This document shows positions 28,101 to 43,100 of a DNA stretch of 64,000 nucleotides, in pieces. The DNA is from Atherix ibis (taxonomy: Eukaryota; Arthropoda; Insecta; Diptera; Athericidae), in the NCBI GenBank assembly GCA_958298945.1, contig OY282606.1:74325622-74389621 (forward strand). Direction: 5' to 3'. Positions within the stretch are counted from its first letter, which is position 1, and every line of letters starts with the position of its first letter. The translations under genes were made by a program, and so were the position numbers. Below the pieces are notes generated by a model. That model worked only from the letters and a program-made list of their open reading frames with translations. It was not told the origin of the DNA and ran no database searches.

Positions 28101-31100
28101 ACGACCTGATATCCTCGATTACTTCATTAACACTCCTTCAATTACCATAAATTCTAGTATTGATACTCTTCCCGATTTAAACTTTGATCATTATCATGTT
28201 CTCCTTACCCTTAAAAAACCTATTTGGACATATGGAATTGAACTTTAGGAATCAACGAAACGTTCCAATTCCTATCGCGTTCAGGTCTTACAATTGAATA
28301 GCCTCCGTAAAATTTTTGATGACCCTTTTTATGTTCATGACAATGTAATACATCTAAATGTGTCACCTAAATGTTCCCTTTGTTCAGGACCTGTGCATTT
28401 CCCGCTATCAGAAATTTCACTCCTGTTTATGCTATCATCATAATCCATTTGTGAGGGAATTGTTCTGTACTGCCCTCTCCGGAAACACTCATCGGAGACT
28501 TAAGAGGCAATGGCCTAGAGATTTTCTAAAGGAATCTAACTTCCATTACTTGGAGAAATGCCGATGGGTGTTTACTCTCACTTTATAATGCACAAGATTG
28601 TAAATTATTGGGTTGTTAGAAAAGTCATGAAGGTATATTTATTTATATAAAGAACAAAGATCTATCAATGATATATTACATATTTGGCTCGATAACCTTT
28701 CGCCATCTTTCAGCAAGCTTCATAATTCCTTATTTATATAACCCAAAACAGAACAAGGTACTGATTTACAGCCTAATGTGAATTGAATGTCATTTTGAAG
28801 AGACCGAAACAAGTGGAAGTGTCACGGTTCAAGGTTAGGCTAGGATGTTGGGTGTGGCAATATATCCTTTTTATGCTCGAATATTTTTTAACGGGTGATC
28901 GAATTTATGTGTGGTCTTGCGTTGTCGTGATGGAAGACAACTCCTTTACGATTTACGAGCTCTGGACGTTTCTGGATGATGGATTCGTTCAAACTTTGTA
29001 ATTGTCGATAATACACTTTTGAATTGATTATTTGGTTCCTTGGTAGAAGCTCAAAAAATACAACACCTTCAAAATCCTAACACACTGCGAGTATAACCTT
29101 TCTCTGATGAATGTCCGTTTTCCATGTTGTTTGATGCGGATCAGCATGCCGAGACCAAGGCCATTTGCGCAATACAATGTAGTAAGCAATCTACTTCTCA
29201 ACACCATTATTCAATCGCTTCAAAAAAGGATAATTTTCCTAACGTTTAATAAGCATATCTGACGGTGTTATGCACACCGTCAGATAAACTTCGTTATTCC
29301 AGATTGCTTATATTTTGAGCTTACTGTAGTCTCTCGTGTCGTGCAACGATGGTTTCTGTAGTTTCCCGTTTCGTGTAACGATAGTTTTATTCAATTAATT
29401 TCTATATTTTTCCGTCATCAATCTCGGTAATCCTTCCTGACCAAGGACTGTCGTTGAGATCAAAATCACCAGTATGGAATTGTGTGAACTATCATTGGTA
29501 CTAACGCTCTTGCAGAGTATTATCACCGTTAACTTTACACAACTTTTCACAAACTTTACGAAAAAGTAAACGAAAGATATAAATTTTATTTTAAAAACAA
29601 AGGTTAAATTATCAACAATAATAAAGATGCAAATAATTCTATCACTCCAAAATTGAACAAACGCCGCCTGTTATGACTTTCCCGACAACCTAATATAATA
29701 TTAGTTATACTCCCGTAATTTCTGGGTACTAGAAATTAGGGTAGTCTAACTAATTTTAATTATTAAATTTATATTCTTCTAATTTCGGTTGATACCACCC
29801 GGTTGGGTGATATTTTTTTTGTTTTAGAAAAATATAAATAACAAGCAACCTTCAATCTTGGACAGCCTGTTACTATCACGTTTAAATGACAGCGTTGTCA
29901 TTCTTCACGTATACGTTTATGTTCTGCTGGGATATAATAAATATAATTTCATACACAATATAATAAAATATAGCAGTATGGCCTGGCAGTTCCGCCCGAT
30001 CGAAAGCCACACTATACATAAGAAAATTACTTATTGTCTGTTGTGACTTTTGGTCGGGCGACACCGTCATGCCCTTAGATTAAAGAATATCTGGATAAGC
30101 CCGTACATCAGATTTTCGTACAGGGTGGACCTTTTAGAAGTTACATTTTAAAAAGTAAATAAAAAAAACTAGTGTATGTTTTTACAAATTTCCGGTTTTA
30201 TTAAAAAGATTGAACCTTGAAATTTACGAATGAAACACAACATCATTTAAATGAATGGCACGGCTGGCGTTACAGTACCCCATTCGCTCGACCCAATTTT
30301 TCAGTACATTTTCGATTGTCCGGGCCTGTATCTCTTCAGTGGCAACTTTGATTTCATGTTTCAAGGCCTCAATTGTCTTTGGATGGCTTGCGTAACATTT
30401 ATCCTTAACGCCTCCCCACAGAAAATAATCCAATGGGTTCAAATCACAGCTCCGAATTGGCCAATTGACATCAGAATTTCGGCTGATTATTCGGTTTTCG
30501 AAAGCAGTGCCCAAAAGTTGGATTGTTACGTTGGCTGTGTGGCAAGTGGCCCCGTCCTGTTGTAACCAAATGTCGCCCATGCCATTCTCTTCAACTTTTG
30601 GAAACAAAAATTCGATGAGCATGCCACGATAGCGCTCACCATTGATCGTAACGGATGCCTCCACTCCAAAATCCGCACCAAACCGTGACTCATTGACATA
30701 CTCACCGAGGTGGAAATGGGCCTCTTCCGAAAAAATGACTTTTCGGTAAAAATGCTGATCTTCGGCCTATTGATCTTGAGCCCATTGGGCAAATCGAAAA
30801 CTCATCGGATGGTCATGCGGCTTTAGCTGTTGGACTAATTGAACTTTGTAAGCTTTCATACCGAGGTCTTTGTGCAAAATTCTCAACAGAGAAGTGCGAG
30901 AAATGTTCAATTTCTGAGAACGGTGACGAGTTGATATTGATGGATGATCACTGACATTTTCAGCAACGGCGGCAATATTCTCGGTCGTACGCACTGTCTT
31001 AGAGCGGGAACGAGTTGCTTTGGCAACCAACAAACCAGTTTCGCGAACTCGGTTCACGAATTTGTCCACAAATTGACGTGATGGCATTCGATCTTTACTC

Positions 31101-34100
31101 ATTTTTTTAAAAATTTCTCACAGCTTGGGTTGAAGACTCACCACTTTGGAAGTAAGTTCTCATTATTTCCCAGTTTTCTTCAAGCGTATGGTTGACCATT
31201 TCGTAATATTCTGACTTTTAACTAAAAATCTGTCAATTTGTGTTGACATTTAACACTCTAGTACTTCAAATAAATAGTAGTTCAAAATGGAACCGCTAGA
31301 TGGACCACCCTATATATGCATACGCAATTTTCTTATTATATGCTTAATTATTGCAGAAGCGGCGAGAAATCATTAAGCTTGCATACGTGTACATTTGTGT
31401 GGATTTTTTTATGTAGACATGACACCCACTCACATCTAGTTTTCGTAATAGAAATTTAGTGAATTGCAAAAGTATAATTTATATTCATTTTAATTCACTT
31501 ATTGGAAACAAAAATACAATTTAAACACAACGGTAGGCAATTTTTATTTTTTGTACAATCTTTCGAAATGAAATGGATTTGAATTTTAGGTTTATTATTC
31601 ATTTCGTAAATACCAATCAAATATAAAGCCCCTCAATTTTGTAGACTTTCGTAGAGTTTTAAAATACGCCATTCTCCATGAAAGTGGTCGCATACCGAAA
31701 TGCTTGCATACTTTTATTCTTTTTAAAGTTGTTATATTGACACTTTTTGGAAAGTGCAAGTGAAAGTTTGGTTTTTATCTTTATTGAAGTATTTACGAAA
31801 AAGTAAGTATTTATATACAATAAATATTATTATTATTGATAACATTTAATAGCAAGTTTTTATTTTAGAAAATGAAGTGTTTTGCAAAGGGTTGCGGCTA
31901 ATTCAACGGAATGGGAAAGCCGGAATTTCTATCTTTCGGTAAGTTGATATCTCCACTTTTACTGCAGAAAATAACAAAAATTTAGTTTGTGATGTGTCTA
32001 TATGTCTTCCAATGATTGATTTTGTCCAAAAAGTGGTAAAAAAGTGGAGAGTTCGTCATTGAATAAATGTAAACAAATGTGATGTTGATAGTTCAATGTT
32101 TACCAGAAAATAGTTCAGTGCCGGCGTACGTAAAGTAAGAAAATTTGAGGGAACGAATTTTTCAGTCTGTTTTCCATTTGTAGTTTTAATATGTTTTCCA
32201 TTTTAAATAAAGTTCATTCGGCAGGCTTATTATTTATATAAATTTGTTTGCAAATTGTGCTTTCGCTTGCTCTATTAGACCATTTTGTAACGCATTTAGT
32301 AAATATAATATTGTTTTCAATTTTTTTTAGAATATTAGTTATTAGTTTTTCATTTTTTAATTTATTTTTAAAGCATTTATTTAATATTGTACACGATTAA
32401 CTTCTATATTATAAAGAATTTGATGTAATGTTCTTTTTAATTAATGCTTTCTTTTTTAATTTAACTTAAATGCTCCTTTCCTTTTTAAATTACCATTTCA
32501 ATTCACAAATACACATTTATATTATAATTAAGCATTCAATATTTACAAATGATTGTTTTAACATTAAAATTTATGTTTACCAAGTTGTGGTGTGGTTTTA
32601 ATTTCAACATAATATCACATTCTCTCATTTAATTCATTTTGCATTTTTGGAATGGATTTTTATTTGTTCACAGAATTGTTTTAATATAATCAAATAACTT
32701 GCAATATATATTTTTATATGCTCTTCCACTGTATAATTCTGTTTTAATAAATAATTTATAGTGAAATAAATAAAATGAAAATATATAATAAATAAATAAA
32801 ATATATTTTAAAATAGAATACCGTGTTTTATTGCAAATTTCCAAAACTAATTCCATCAAACAAGAAAACCCGAAATATTAAAAAATCTAATTATTTACGC
32901 ATCAAATATCAAAATGGCTGTAAACAAACCGCTTCAATCGCTTACTGAAGTTTAAAATTGGCCCCTACTGATTTACGCCGTCTCTGTTATTTTGCATGTG
33001 TGTGCGTTCTACCAATGTTTGCCAAAAAAAATCGGGCACAATTTTTGTGTAGATGTCTATCCAGTTCTTCTATAATCTAAGGCCATGCCATACTACTTTA
33101 GAAATGAGGCTGGTGCATTGGTAACTGTCAATGATAAGAGGTCCCAAACGATGATAACGGATTTTTCTTGCCTCAATTGGACGATACGAACTTGGATAAT
33201 ATCTGGTCCTAAAGTCCGTATCGTCGAATATTAACAGAACGGTGCTATTTGTCATAACAAGGGACTTATTGCCGATGAAGTTTCCACGTCGTATTATTTC
33301 AAGATATGCTGATGTCAGCTGGCCGTCAGAATCGTACAATTTAACGTCCTTAGACTTTTTTCTAAAGACCTACATTTAACCAAAGTTCTATGCCAATAAA
33401 CCGACAATACTTTCCGAGCTGGACAATAATATCATTCAAACCATCGGTGAGATTCAGGCCGATTTATATGGAAGAGTCAATTTATTTTTAAATAGTAATA
33501 GTATTAAATGTTGTTCAATCTGCTATAGCTTACATACAAATCTTTTTATTTATTTGAGGGCCCTTAATTGAAAACTCTACATTGACAAATCAAATTCCAT
33601 CGCATCATAAATAAAAGTGTTTATTCAAAATAAAAATCTAAATTTGGAACGCCGATAGTTTTATTCAAAATTTAGATCAACTAATAAGTCTAAGGAACTC
33701 TGAAAAAAATGGTTTGGATTTAAAAAAGGACATTTGTCCAAGTAGGCTAATAAAAATATATATGTTTACATTTAAGAGATCAGTTATTTTATGAAATATA
33801 TGCAAATTTTATACATACACTGACAGTAGATAATCTAATGCCTCCAAAGCATCATTTTCAACAGCTGCATGCAATGGTGTATTTCCTGCTGCGTCTTGAG
33901 CGTTCAAATCTATCGGTTTTTATTAAATATTAATTAAATAATAAGAATCAATGTTATAAAAATACATATTTATTTTTCTGTTATTAACTAATATAATATT
34001 GAAAGTAAAATAAATAAAATTCATATTTACTTCCTTGCTGATCACGTATAAATTGTAATATGTTCACACGATTTCTTGATGCAGCTTGATGTGCAGCTGT

Positions 34101-37100
34101 TCGTCCTTTACCATCACGGACCGATAGTCTGGTACTGTCACTTCGGAAGAGTCGATTAAATTCATCTAAATTTCCAGCCTCTGCTGCCTAAGATAGAATA
34201 ATTTATATTATTTAACTTAAATTAAATAAAATTAGTTAGTAAATATTTTGCTTATTCTGATAATATATTGGTTGAGATTATGTAAAAAAATATTCATCTT
34301 ATTAGAGCTACACATAAGTAAGAAATGTTTTTAGGAAAAACAAGAAGTTGTGGGTAATAATATATAATTATTGTTTAATATTTAATAAATTCAATGAACA
34401 TATGTATGTCTTAAGAGTATTGATGAAGATATAATTTATGTACACTTCGAGGAAGTTCAGTAATTTTTGTAACCATTTATTGTATAATAAATATATCTAA
34501 GCCCAATTTTTTCTTCAACTAAAAAAATGATATCGAAAATTTTTCATGGAGGGCGGTAAATATTGCTTAAAGAATATTACCATATTTTTTGAATAAAAAG
34601 ACAAATAATTTATAAAAATATATAGTTTGAAGCTTTATCATGACTTTTATTTTTTTAATTTAATCAAACAATATTCATAATCACTAAAATTTGACGAAAG
34701 GATGATTTAGTTTAAAACAAATTCTATAAGGACAATTTTAATGAGAAATTCTAAAATCTAATAGTTTTAATCATGAAAACTAAATATGTATAGTAATTTA
34801 TGGTTAATTGGTAGATCGTTATGAAAATGGACTTATCCGGAAAATTTTGTATAAGATTGTTTCTACAACATGGAAATATAATTCACATTAAAAGGTAAAA
34901 TGTATTAGGAATAATTTAATATAATTTTATTTGCCACTAGCTAATTTTACGTAAATTACTATTAAAATCATCCTGGAGATATTTAATATTCTAATTTATC
35001 ACAGCAGTCATTAGTTCCTCAATTTTCATGTAATTTTATTAACGAATAAGTATGCGAATATATCTTATATTATTTGCTCGACAATATATACGAACTTCAT
35101 ATAAAAATATTTCAATTCAATATAAATATAAGATTAGTTGGGAATAATATTGCTTAAATAAATATGTTCCCGCTTTAAGTTCTAAAGGGAAATGGTCGCA
35201 AAATCGTCGCAAACAAATATTTAAAATTTCTCGTAACGTTGAAACTTTGTAAGTGAAACAGTGTTAATCCGGGATTGATATGAAAATATATACCCGAACC
35301 TGAATTTCAATATATAAATAAGCTTCAAAATGTTATTTTCCAAAGATCCTTAGGGAAATTTAACCTGTAATAATTACCTGGAAAACTTCTTCAACACTAA
35401 TTTTTTGTGTTGGTCCTAATCGTAGTACTCTGGACCAATGTGTTGGTATTTTTAATGGTGCCGTAACGGCAACTCCAGCTCTTTCAGCACATCCTCCAAT
35501 AAAAAACCGAAAAGATTTTCTTGTTTGAAGTTTAGCCATTTTATTTTAAAAGTAATTATTTGAAATTTTCAATTATTTTATTTTTTTATACACACTATTT
35601 TATGCTTTGTATACTCGTAATATACATCAGTTCATAAAATTTGGTTTTTTTTGTGCGAAAATGTTTAATAATTTTTTTTAAATCTTTGCATAAAATTCAC
35701 TAATTAAATTTAAAGAAGAATGAATTAGTTTTTAATTTTAGGTTTTTGTTATTTCTTAAATATGTTTTATCCCCCTTTTCCCTATAATTATTATCAAAGA
35801 AAAATTGATTCAAAAATTACCACCGTGTATACGTGTATTCCATAACGTTGGAGGAATTGCATGTGAGTACATAAATTTTTACAGATTATTATTATTGAAT
35901 GTGTAAAACACTTTTTTACGAAAATAAAAAAATTAATTTTGGATATTTGTACTATAATAAGTTTTTTTGTATATTAGTTATTTAACATCAATTACCCGAA
36001 AATTTCTGTTGACCTTAAATAGATTTTTATCTTAAAACCTACACGAAAATTTCTTTTGGTACCTCAAAAGCAATCGCTTTATATACGAGTACTATTTAGA
36101 TGTTTTGTATATTAATATAGTATTCAGACATTTAATAATCTAAAAATTTGTATTTCTCATCTCTAAATTTTAATTTCTAAGTGAAAAATACAAAATAATT
36201 GGTTAAAAATTATTCATATGACTTTTAATCTCCAACGACTGCTTCTTTGATGATACTTATTTAATAAATTAAATTAAAATTTTAGTCCTTTCGAAGAATT
36301 TCATTTCAAAATATTTATTTCAAAATATTGCACAAATTTAATAGTTTGTTTTAATTTGAAAATTTAATATTTTTGCTAAAAAATAAAATTTCTTTCAATA
36401 AAATAAATTATTGTTAATCTTCTCATAAAATAAATTTGAATTTGCAAAAAAAGGGCAAATAAGATAAATAATTAATTTACATAAAAAAAATTAGGTGATC
36501 TACTAAATTTTAAAGTCAGTTTTAATAATTTAAAAAAAAATGTAATTTTTACTATTTAACTTTTATGATATTATAGTAAGTTATAAATAGATTTACTAAA
36601 ATAAATACGAAAGTATTTGCTTTAAAAAATTTATTTTCAAATAGACAAAAAAAAGAAGACAATAAATACTAACAATTTTTGTTATAATAAAAATAGTAAA
36701 TTCAGTTTCTTTAAAAATAACCCTTCGATATAGTGTAATTTTGTTTTAAAATAGAAAAATCAAACTATTTGCATCAATTGATTTTGTCCTTCAAATCATA
36801 GCATAGGAATTGTTGCGTGTTTTCACACACGGAAAGATTAATAATCGTAAACTATTTGTGCGTGCCCAATAATAAGCGCGTGGGAATACGTTGACGTTGA
36901 TATTACGAGTAGTTGTCGGATGCGGGTAGTTGCACGCACCCACCGCTATTGCTGATTGATTGCTAAGCGGTATTGTTGAACGATTGAATTACGATGTATT
37001 GAGAAGCGCGTACGATATTTAATGTAATAAAATATTACTAAAATTTTATAAACCATTATATATAAATTTATAAAAAAAACCTATAAAATTAATACATAGT

Positions 37101-40100
37101 GCTTCGTAGATAGAGTTATTGTAAAAGCAATCACATCAATTTAGTGATCCGCACTTCTAACAAACATAGGAAGAAATATTGTATTTTTATAAATGTAAGC
37201 ATATTTACAAAATTCATACAAATATACTTAAAAAAAATGTAGAAATAAACTACAAATTATGTCAAACTTATTCCAAATCGATATGATCCAATTCGATTTG
37301 TTGTCAAAGATCTGTACTCGTATATTACATATAAAAACATACAATTCTATTCGAATATTTTCCTTGTTAAATAAATTAAGTCAAAATTATACTTTATACA
37401 CTGTGTCTACATCTAAATTAAAAAAATAACCGAAAATATTATTTATCATTAAAAAATGCATACGTTAAGTTTAAAGAGCAGTTCTTTCAACACTGATTAA
37501 ATTATAATTTTAATTGAAATAGTAGAAAATTTCTTAGTAAAATTATTTTCATATACGATTTTTGATATCCATTTTCCTAATTTACAGCCATTAAATCGAA
37601 TTATTACGATTTTTAGTCTACTCAAACACCAAACCTACCCTCTAGCCTTCAACAAATACTAAAAAATAAGGATACGTACCAAAAGCTAATTCTTTAATTA
37701 AATCAACAAATATTAAATCAATTACTTTTATTGTTAATTGATTTGACAGAAATTTCTAATATGAAAATTGTATGTAACATATTGTAATTAAAACAGAGAA
37801 AATTGTTTAATATGAATTAATTCAGTTCGAACTAATTAAATTTGATTATATTATAATCTGTGTTAAATAAAAAAAAACTGAACCCATTCTATGGCTGGGT
37901 ATAACTAGAAAGATTTAGACGAAATAAATAGCACCACTTTTACGAGGGTCATTCAACAAGTACTTAGCCTACAAAAGAAAAACGAAAATTTTGGAAAGGT
38001 GGCAATTTATTTTTCCACATAATCTCCTTCAAGCTCGATATACTTGGCCCAGCGATACTCTAACTTTTTTAACCCGTCCATAAAATACATTTTCTGGAGG
38101 GAAGCAAAATAGGCCTCCGTGGCGACGATGACCTCCTCATTCGACCCAAATCTATTGCCGGCGAGTGATTTTTTCAGGTTTTGAAACAAAAAGTAGTCAC
38201 AGGGGGCCAAATCTGGAGAGTACGGTGGATGGGGCAGCAATTCGTAGCGCAATTCGACCAATTTGGCCATGGCGACGGCGGAGGTGTGAGCCGGCGCGTT
38301 GTCGTGGTGGAACAGCACTTTTTTCTTCGCAAAGCGGGGCCGCTTTTTCTTCAATTCGACGTCAAATCGGCCCAATAAGTCAGCATAGTAGCGCCCCGTG
38401 ATTGTTTTACCCTTCTCGAGGTAATCGATGTGGATCACACCTTGTGAATCCCAGAAAACGGTGGCCATCACCTTTCCGGCCGATCGAACAGTCTTCGCCT
38501 TCTTCGGAGCACGTTCGCCGGGTGAAGTCCACTGTTTCGACTGTTCCTTGGTCTCTGGTGTGTACCAGTGAATCCATGTTTCGTCGACAGTCACGAAACG
38601 ACGCAAGAACTCCGCTGGATTACGCTGAAACAGCGCCAAACACGTCGCCGATGTGGTCTCACGGTTGCGCTTGTTTTCCGGTGTGAGCAAACGCGGTACC
38701 CATCGCGCCGACAGCTTTCTCATGCCCACTTTTTCGTGTAGAATATGATGCACCGTTCCTACTGCGATGCCCACAGTCTCAGCTATCTCGTGAACCTTCA
38801 ATCGACGGTCTGCCAACACGAGATCGTGGACTTTTTTTTAACGTTTTCCTCCGTAGCAGCCGTTTTTGGGGCATTTTGGCGTGGCTCATCAAAAGCCGAC
38901 GTGCGGTCACGAACAAACTCGTTGAACCAATTCTTGACGGTCGCCATCGAAGGAGAAGAGTCACTGTACACAGCATCCAAGCGATCTTTGATTTCGCTGC
39001 GCATTTTCCCTTCGAAAAACAAGAATCTAATCACCGAACGATATTGTTCTTTTTCCATTTTTGTCCAACCGACCGACACGCTCGCTTTCAAAGGCTCTCA
39101 AAACAAAACTAATAAAGGAAATTGACTGAAACTTTGACAATAGGCTACTTAAAGAATGTACTGCACAATGGTAAATTTTTTTTGTGACAGCAGTTCCATC
39201 GGGCGGTGAGGCTAAGTACTTGCTGAATGCCTTTCGTATGCAGTAATGATTAATAAAATAGAGCCAAATGTCGTAAATGCAATTCATTTTAAATTTTTGC
39301 ATAAATCTATCTATTCGATTAAGCAACAATAAAATGCAATAGAATTAACTATAGGCAAATTATTTTTGTGTTCCGGAGAATTTTAGTATTGCGAAGCTAT
39401 CAATTTAGTGTGGTAATAAAAATAGGACAAGTATTATTAAGGAACTCGTTAGAAGGTAAATATAAATCTTTTTTTTTAATTATATTATACATTTTTAAAA
39501 AATATTAAAAAACCTTATAAATATTGTAGAGTTTTTTGTGAAAATGGGTTGGGAAGTACATTACATGCCAATTAGCTCGGGATTCAAAATTAGATCAATT
39601 TAAATTTCAAATTATATTAATAATAGAGATCGACGAAATTTTAAATCTGATCATGTAAATTGAAATGCACCCACCAATACAAACAAAGGATAAATACACA
39701 AAAATTAATGTTATATCGTTAAATGGTCAAATTACCCCTCTCCCTATCCTTCATCCATTCTAGCATAAAAACAAAACTTTACCACATTGGGTGGAAACAA
39801 AAAATTATGGAGATTATTTTCTTCGTACGGAGTTGATCCGATCCTATTTATTTGGTTAAAAAAAATTTGCAACGATAACTGTAAACGTAGTCATGCTGGA
39901 CATTTGCCCAATATTGGTAAAGTGTCTACAAGAATGCCGGAATTTTCATACAAAATTAATTAAACAATCGAATTGGTAGACCCCATATTACACAAACCTT
40001 CTAAAGAAGGACATTCAAATAAGCCAACCGTCAAAGCATTGAAAAATGCCGAGGAGTATGTATGAAAATAAATTGCTCGTAGAAGAGGTTTGTTGGAATG

Positions 40101-43100
40101 GAACGTGTGATATTTTAGAACTCATTGAGCAAATTCGAAAGTGACAAAACTTTTTATTTGATTGAAATTAGTCGTTATATAAAAAACCTAATTTTTTTAA
40201 AGAAAAATACCAGCTACTCCACTGATGATTGGATAAATGTACACTTATAATAAATACATACATATTATTACATTTTTTATAAATTAAAAAAACGATTGAA
40301 GGATTGTTACTTCTTTAATATGTATGTTTTTCATAATAGAAATTTTCTTGTCTATAAACTGTCTGATCGTTTTTCCATTCGTTAATATCAATTATTCCTT
40401 TTAATATTATTAAAATGATGTACGGCATATATGGTATAGTTGGCTATATTGTTCAAAATTAATTCATATTTAAGTTCCAATACAGTGAAATCCTAAGTAT
40501 AAAATAATAAATTCAATTTAATTAAAAATTAAGTACGAGAATTATTTCAAATTGAATAAATTTATATTAAAGTGAATAAAAGATTTGAAGATTGTGTAAA
40601 TTTATTAATTTAATTTAATTTAAGATTTCATCCAGAATGACTTTAATAATTATTGCAAAAAAAATCCTAAACAATATCAAGAAGATTTTCATGGAAATTC
40701 TCAATAGAATCAATATCAAATAGATTCTAATATGTATGATGTGTTGTGTCGTTTTAAGCTTTTTTGATACGTGCGTAATTATTTTGATTATATATAGGAC
40801 TAAACAAGAATTAATGAAATTTTATTTTACTATAATTCTTTGAATGTAATATATAAATTAGAGTACATAAACCAATTCTATTGTTATTATGACATAAGTA
40901 TTAACCCACCCATTGATGATCAAAATGGAAATTCATTACTACTTTTTAGTTTATTTTGCCAGTTTTATTTAAATTTATACTAATTTAATAAGTTTTAATA
41001 AATTAAGAATTTATTACTAAATTCAAAAATGATATTTGTATTTTTAACTTCACCAAGTCCCACAGAAGACACCAAAAACTGGTTCGATATTCTCTCTCCT
41101 GGTGATGAGCAAACAAAATACTTTTTTGTATTTATTTGCCCACAGTAGATGTTCTTTTTATTAATAGTGCACAAACAATAGTTTTCTAACAGATATTTGG
41201 CCTTCTGAAATCTTCTATTTAATGGGGATGTTATTTGCATATGGGTGAATATTAACACTCTCTCCATCCTTGAAAATTTTTGAACATATAGTCAACCGTT
41301 CCTAAATTTTTGCTAATATAGTCAATCGTTTCTCGAGCAATAATGAAAAAAACAATTTTATTCAAAAGTTTCTTAGTTTTCTGCAAAACTGGAAAAAAAT
41401 TTCGGCATTTTCTCAGCGGAAACTAAACAAAAACTCAATAACGAAGTAAGGGAATATATCATTACCTTATATCAATTAGAAATTTCTACGTGGAATCAAA
41501 GAAACAGGGATATTGCCGTCGATATATTTTTTAAATACATTTAATGTATTTGCTCGTAATTATTATTCTAAATAGTCGAAGAATATAAACTGCAACGATT
41601 TCAAAATGGTCTCAGAGTCATAAAAAAATACGTAATCTTCCAAACATTCCTTATAAATCCATAAATAAAAGTATTAATTTAAAAAAAAAAAAATCCCCTT
41701 AATGAGTTTGAGTAATATAAAAGAAATAGTCGTTGGAGAGTAAAAGTCATAAAAACAATTTTTAAACAATTATTTTGTATTGTCCACTTAGAAATCAAAA
41801 TTTAAATTTACAATTAAAAAAACTATTAAATTTGTGTAATATTTTGCAATAAATATTTTGAAATGATATTCTTCGAAAGGACTAAAATTTTAATTTAATT
41901 TTTCTTTTATGATATCATTTATTTGATTTTTTTTCAAATAATAGGTTTATTAATTTTTCAGATATCTTCAATTACAAAATATTGTAGTAACTTACAGCCT
42001 TAAATAACAGTATTAATTAATGTAGAGGATTATGAGGAGTAAACATACATCGAAGTTTCTACTGTTATCATATTCACATACATAAGAAAATATGTTACTA
42101 ACTTAGTATTTTAACAAATCGCTGGGCCAATAACGTTTAAGGCCTGGTATGCAGCTCGAGCTAAGATAAATTTTCATACGATTTTTAGCTAGCTAAATCG
42201 AAAACGAAAAATTTAGCTCACGATTTCGCCGGGCAGTACGCAGCTCGAGAGTGAAAACAAAGTCTCCATTGACAAGTCTCCACGCGATTTCACTTTGGTT
42301 TTCGCTACAATTAAATGCACGGAACAATAATCAAAGATAAATGCTAGCTAAATTTTGACGTTTGTGTTTCATTCTCGTTTAGCTGCGCTAAATGAGAGAG
42401 TAGTGGAGATCGCGTTAAAATTTATCTTCGCTCGAGCTGCATACCAGGCATAAGGCGTTGATGGGTTTTTATAGAAAAATAATTAGAGTATAGGTCTTCA
42501 AGAAGGGGACATTTGTGTGATTGGAAAGATGAAAATGGATTTTTTTATAACAAGACAGAGTCACATAAATAACATTAGGGATTTTAGATCAATGTAAATA
42601 ATACTAATGGCAACATAAAAATGGGGATCGACAATTTTACAAAGTATTTTTCACATAAATGATTGAATTCGATGGGAATTGGAAATCTAATATTACGATT
42701 ACACCATTCAAAAAATGCTCGTCTTTTAGAAAAAAAAAGTCCATTTCTTTGGCTTAAGCGGTGTAATATGTGTATATACTTAAGCATGTTGAACGAACAC
42801 CTTCTCCTCGATCGAGCATTTTAAAGATTTGCTCGAATGTTATAATTATCTCAAATTGTAGATGCTCTATCATTCTAGTTAACGAATACCTCGTATAAAA
42901 AATTTGATACTTTGCATTGTGTTTTTGTGTGAAGTAGAACGTGCGTGCAAGAAATAATTGTTTATTTCGTTTTTTAATTTGTGCAGTTTTCTGGGCGTTC
43001 TTGGATGAAAACACGTTGTCGAAAAATATATTTTTCGTTAAATTACCCAGTCTAGAAGACATTTGGTTAGATTTCGTCGAAGAAATCATCGTCGAAACGA

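Noticed and set aside
27160..28248. Host zinc-knuckle protein and nuclease genes
   Set aside because: Order of CCHC region and AP endonuclease, and the later RRLKRQWPRDFL tail, show a LINE.
33070..33339. Minus-strand frame of 89 codons
   Set aside because: Antisense to a DD41D relic that reads clearly on the plus strand.
38165..38686. Open plus-strand frames of up to 94 codons
   Set aside because: They are antisense shadows of the GC-rich mariner transposase on the minus strand.
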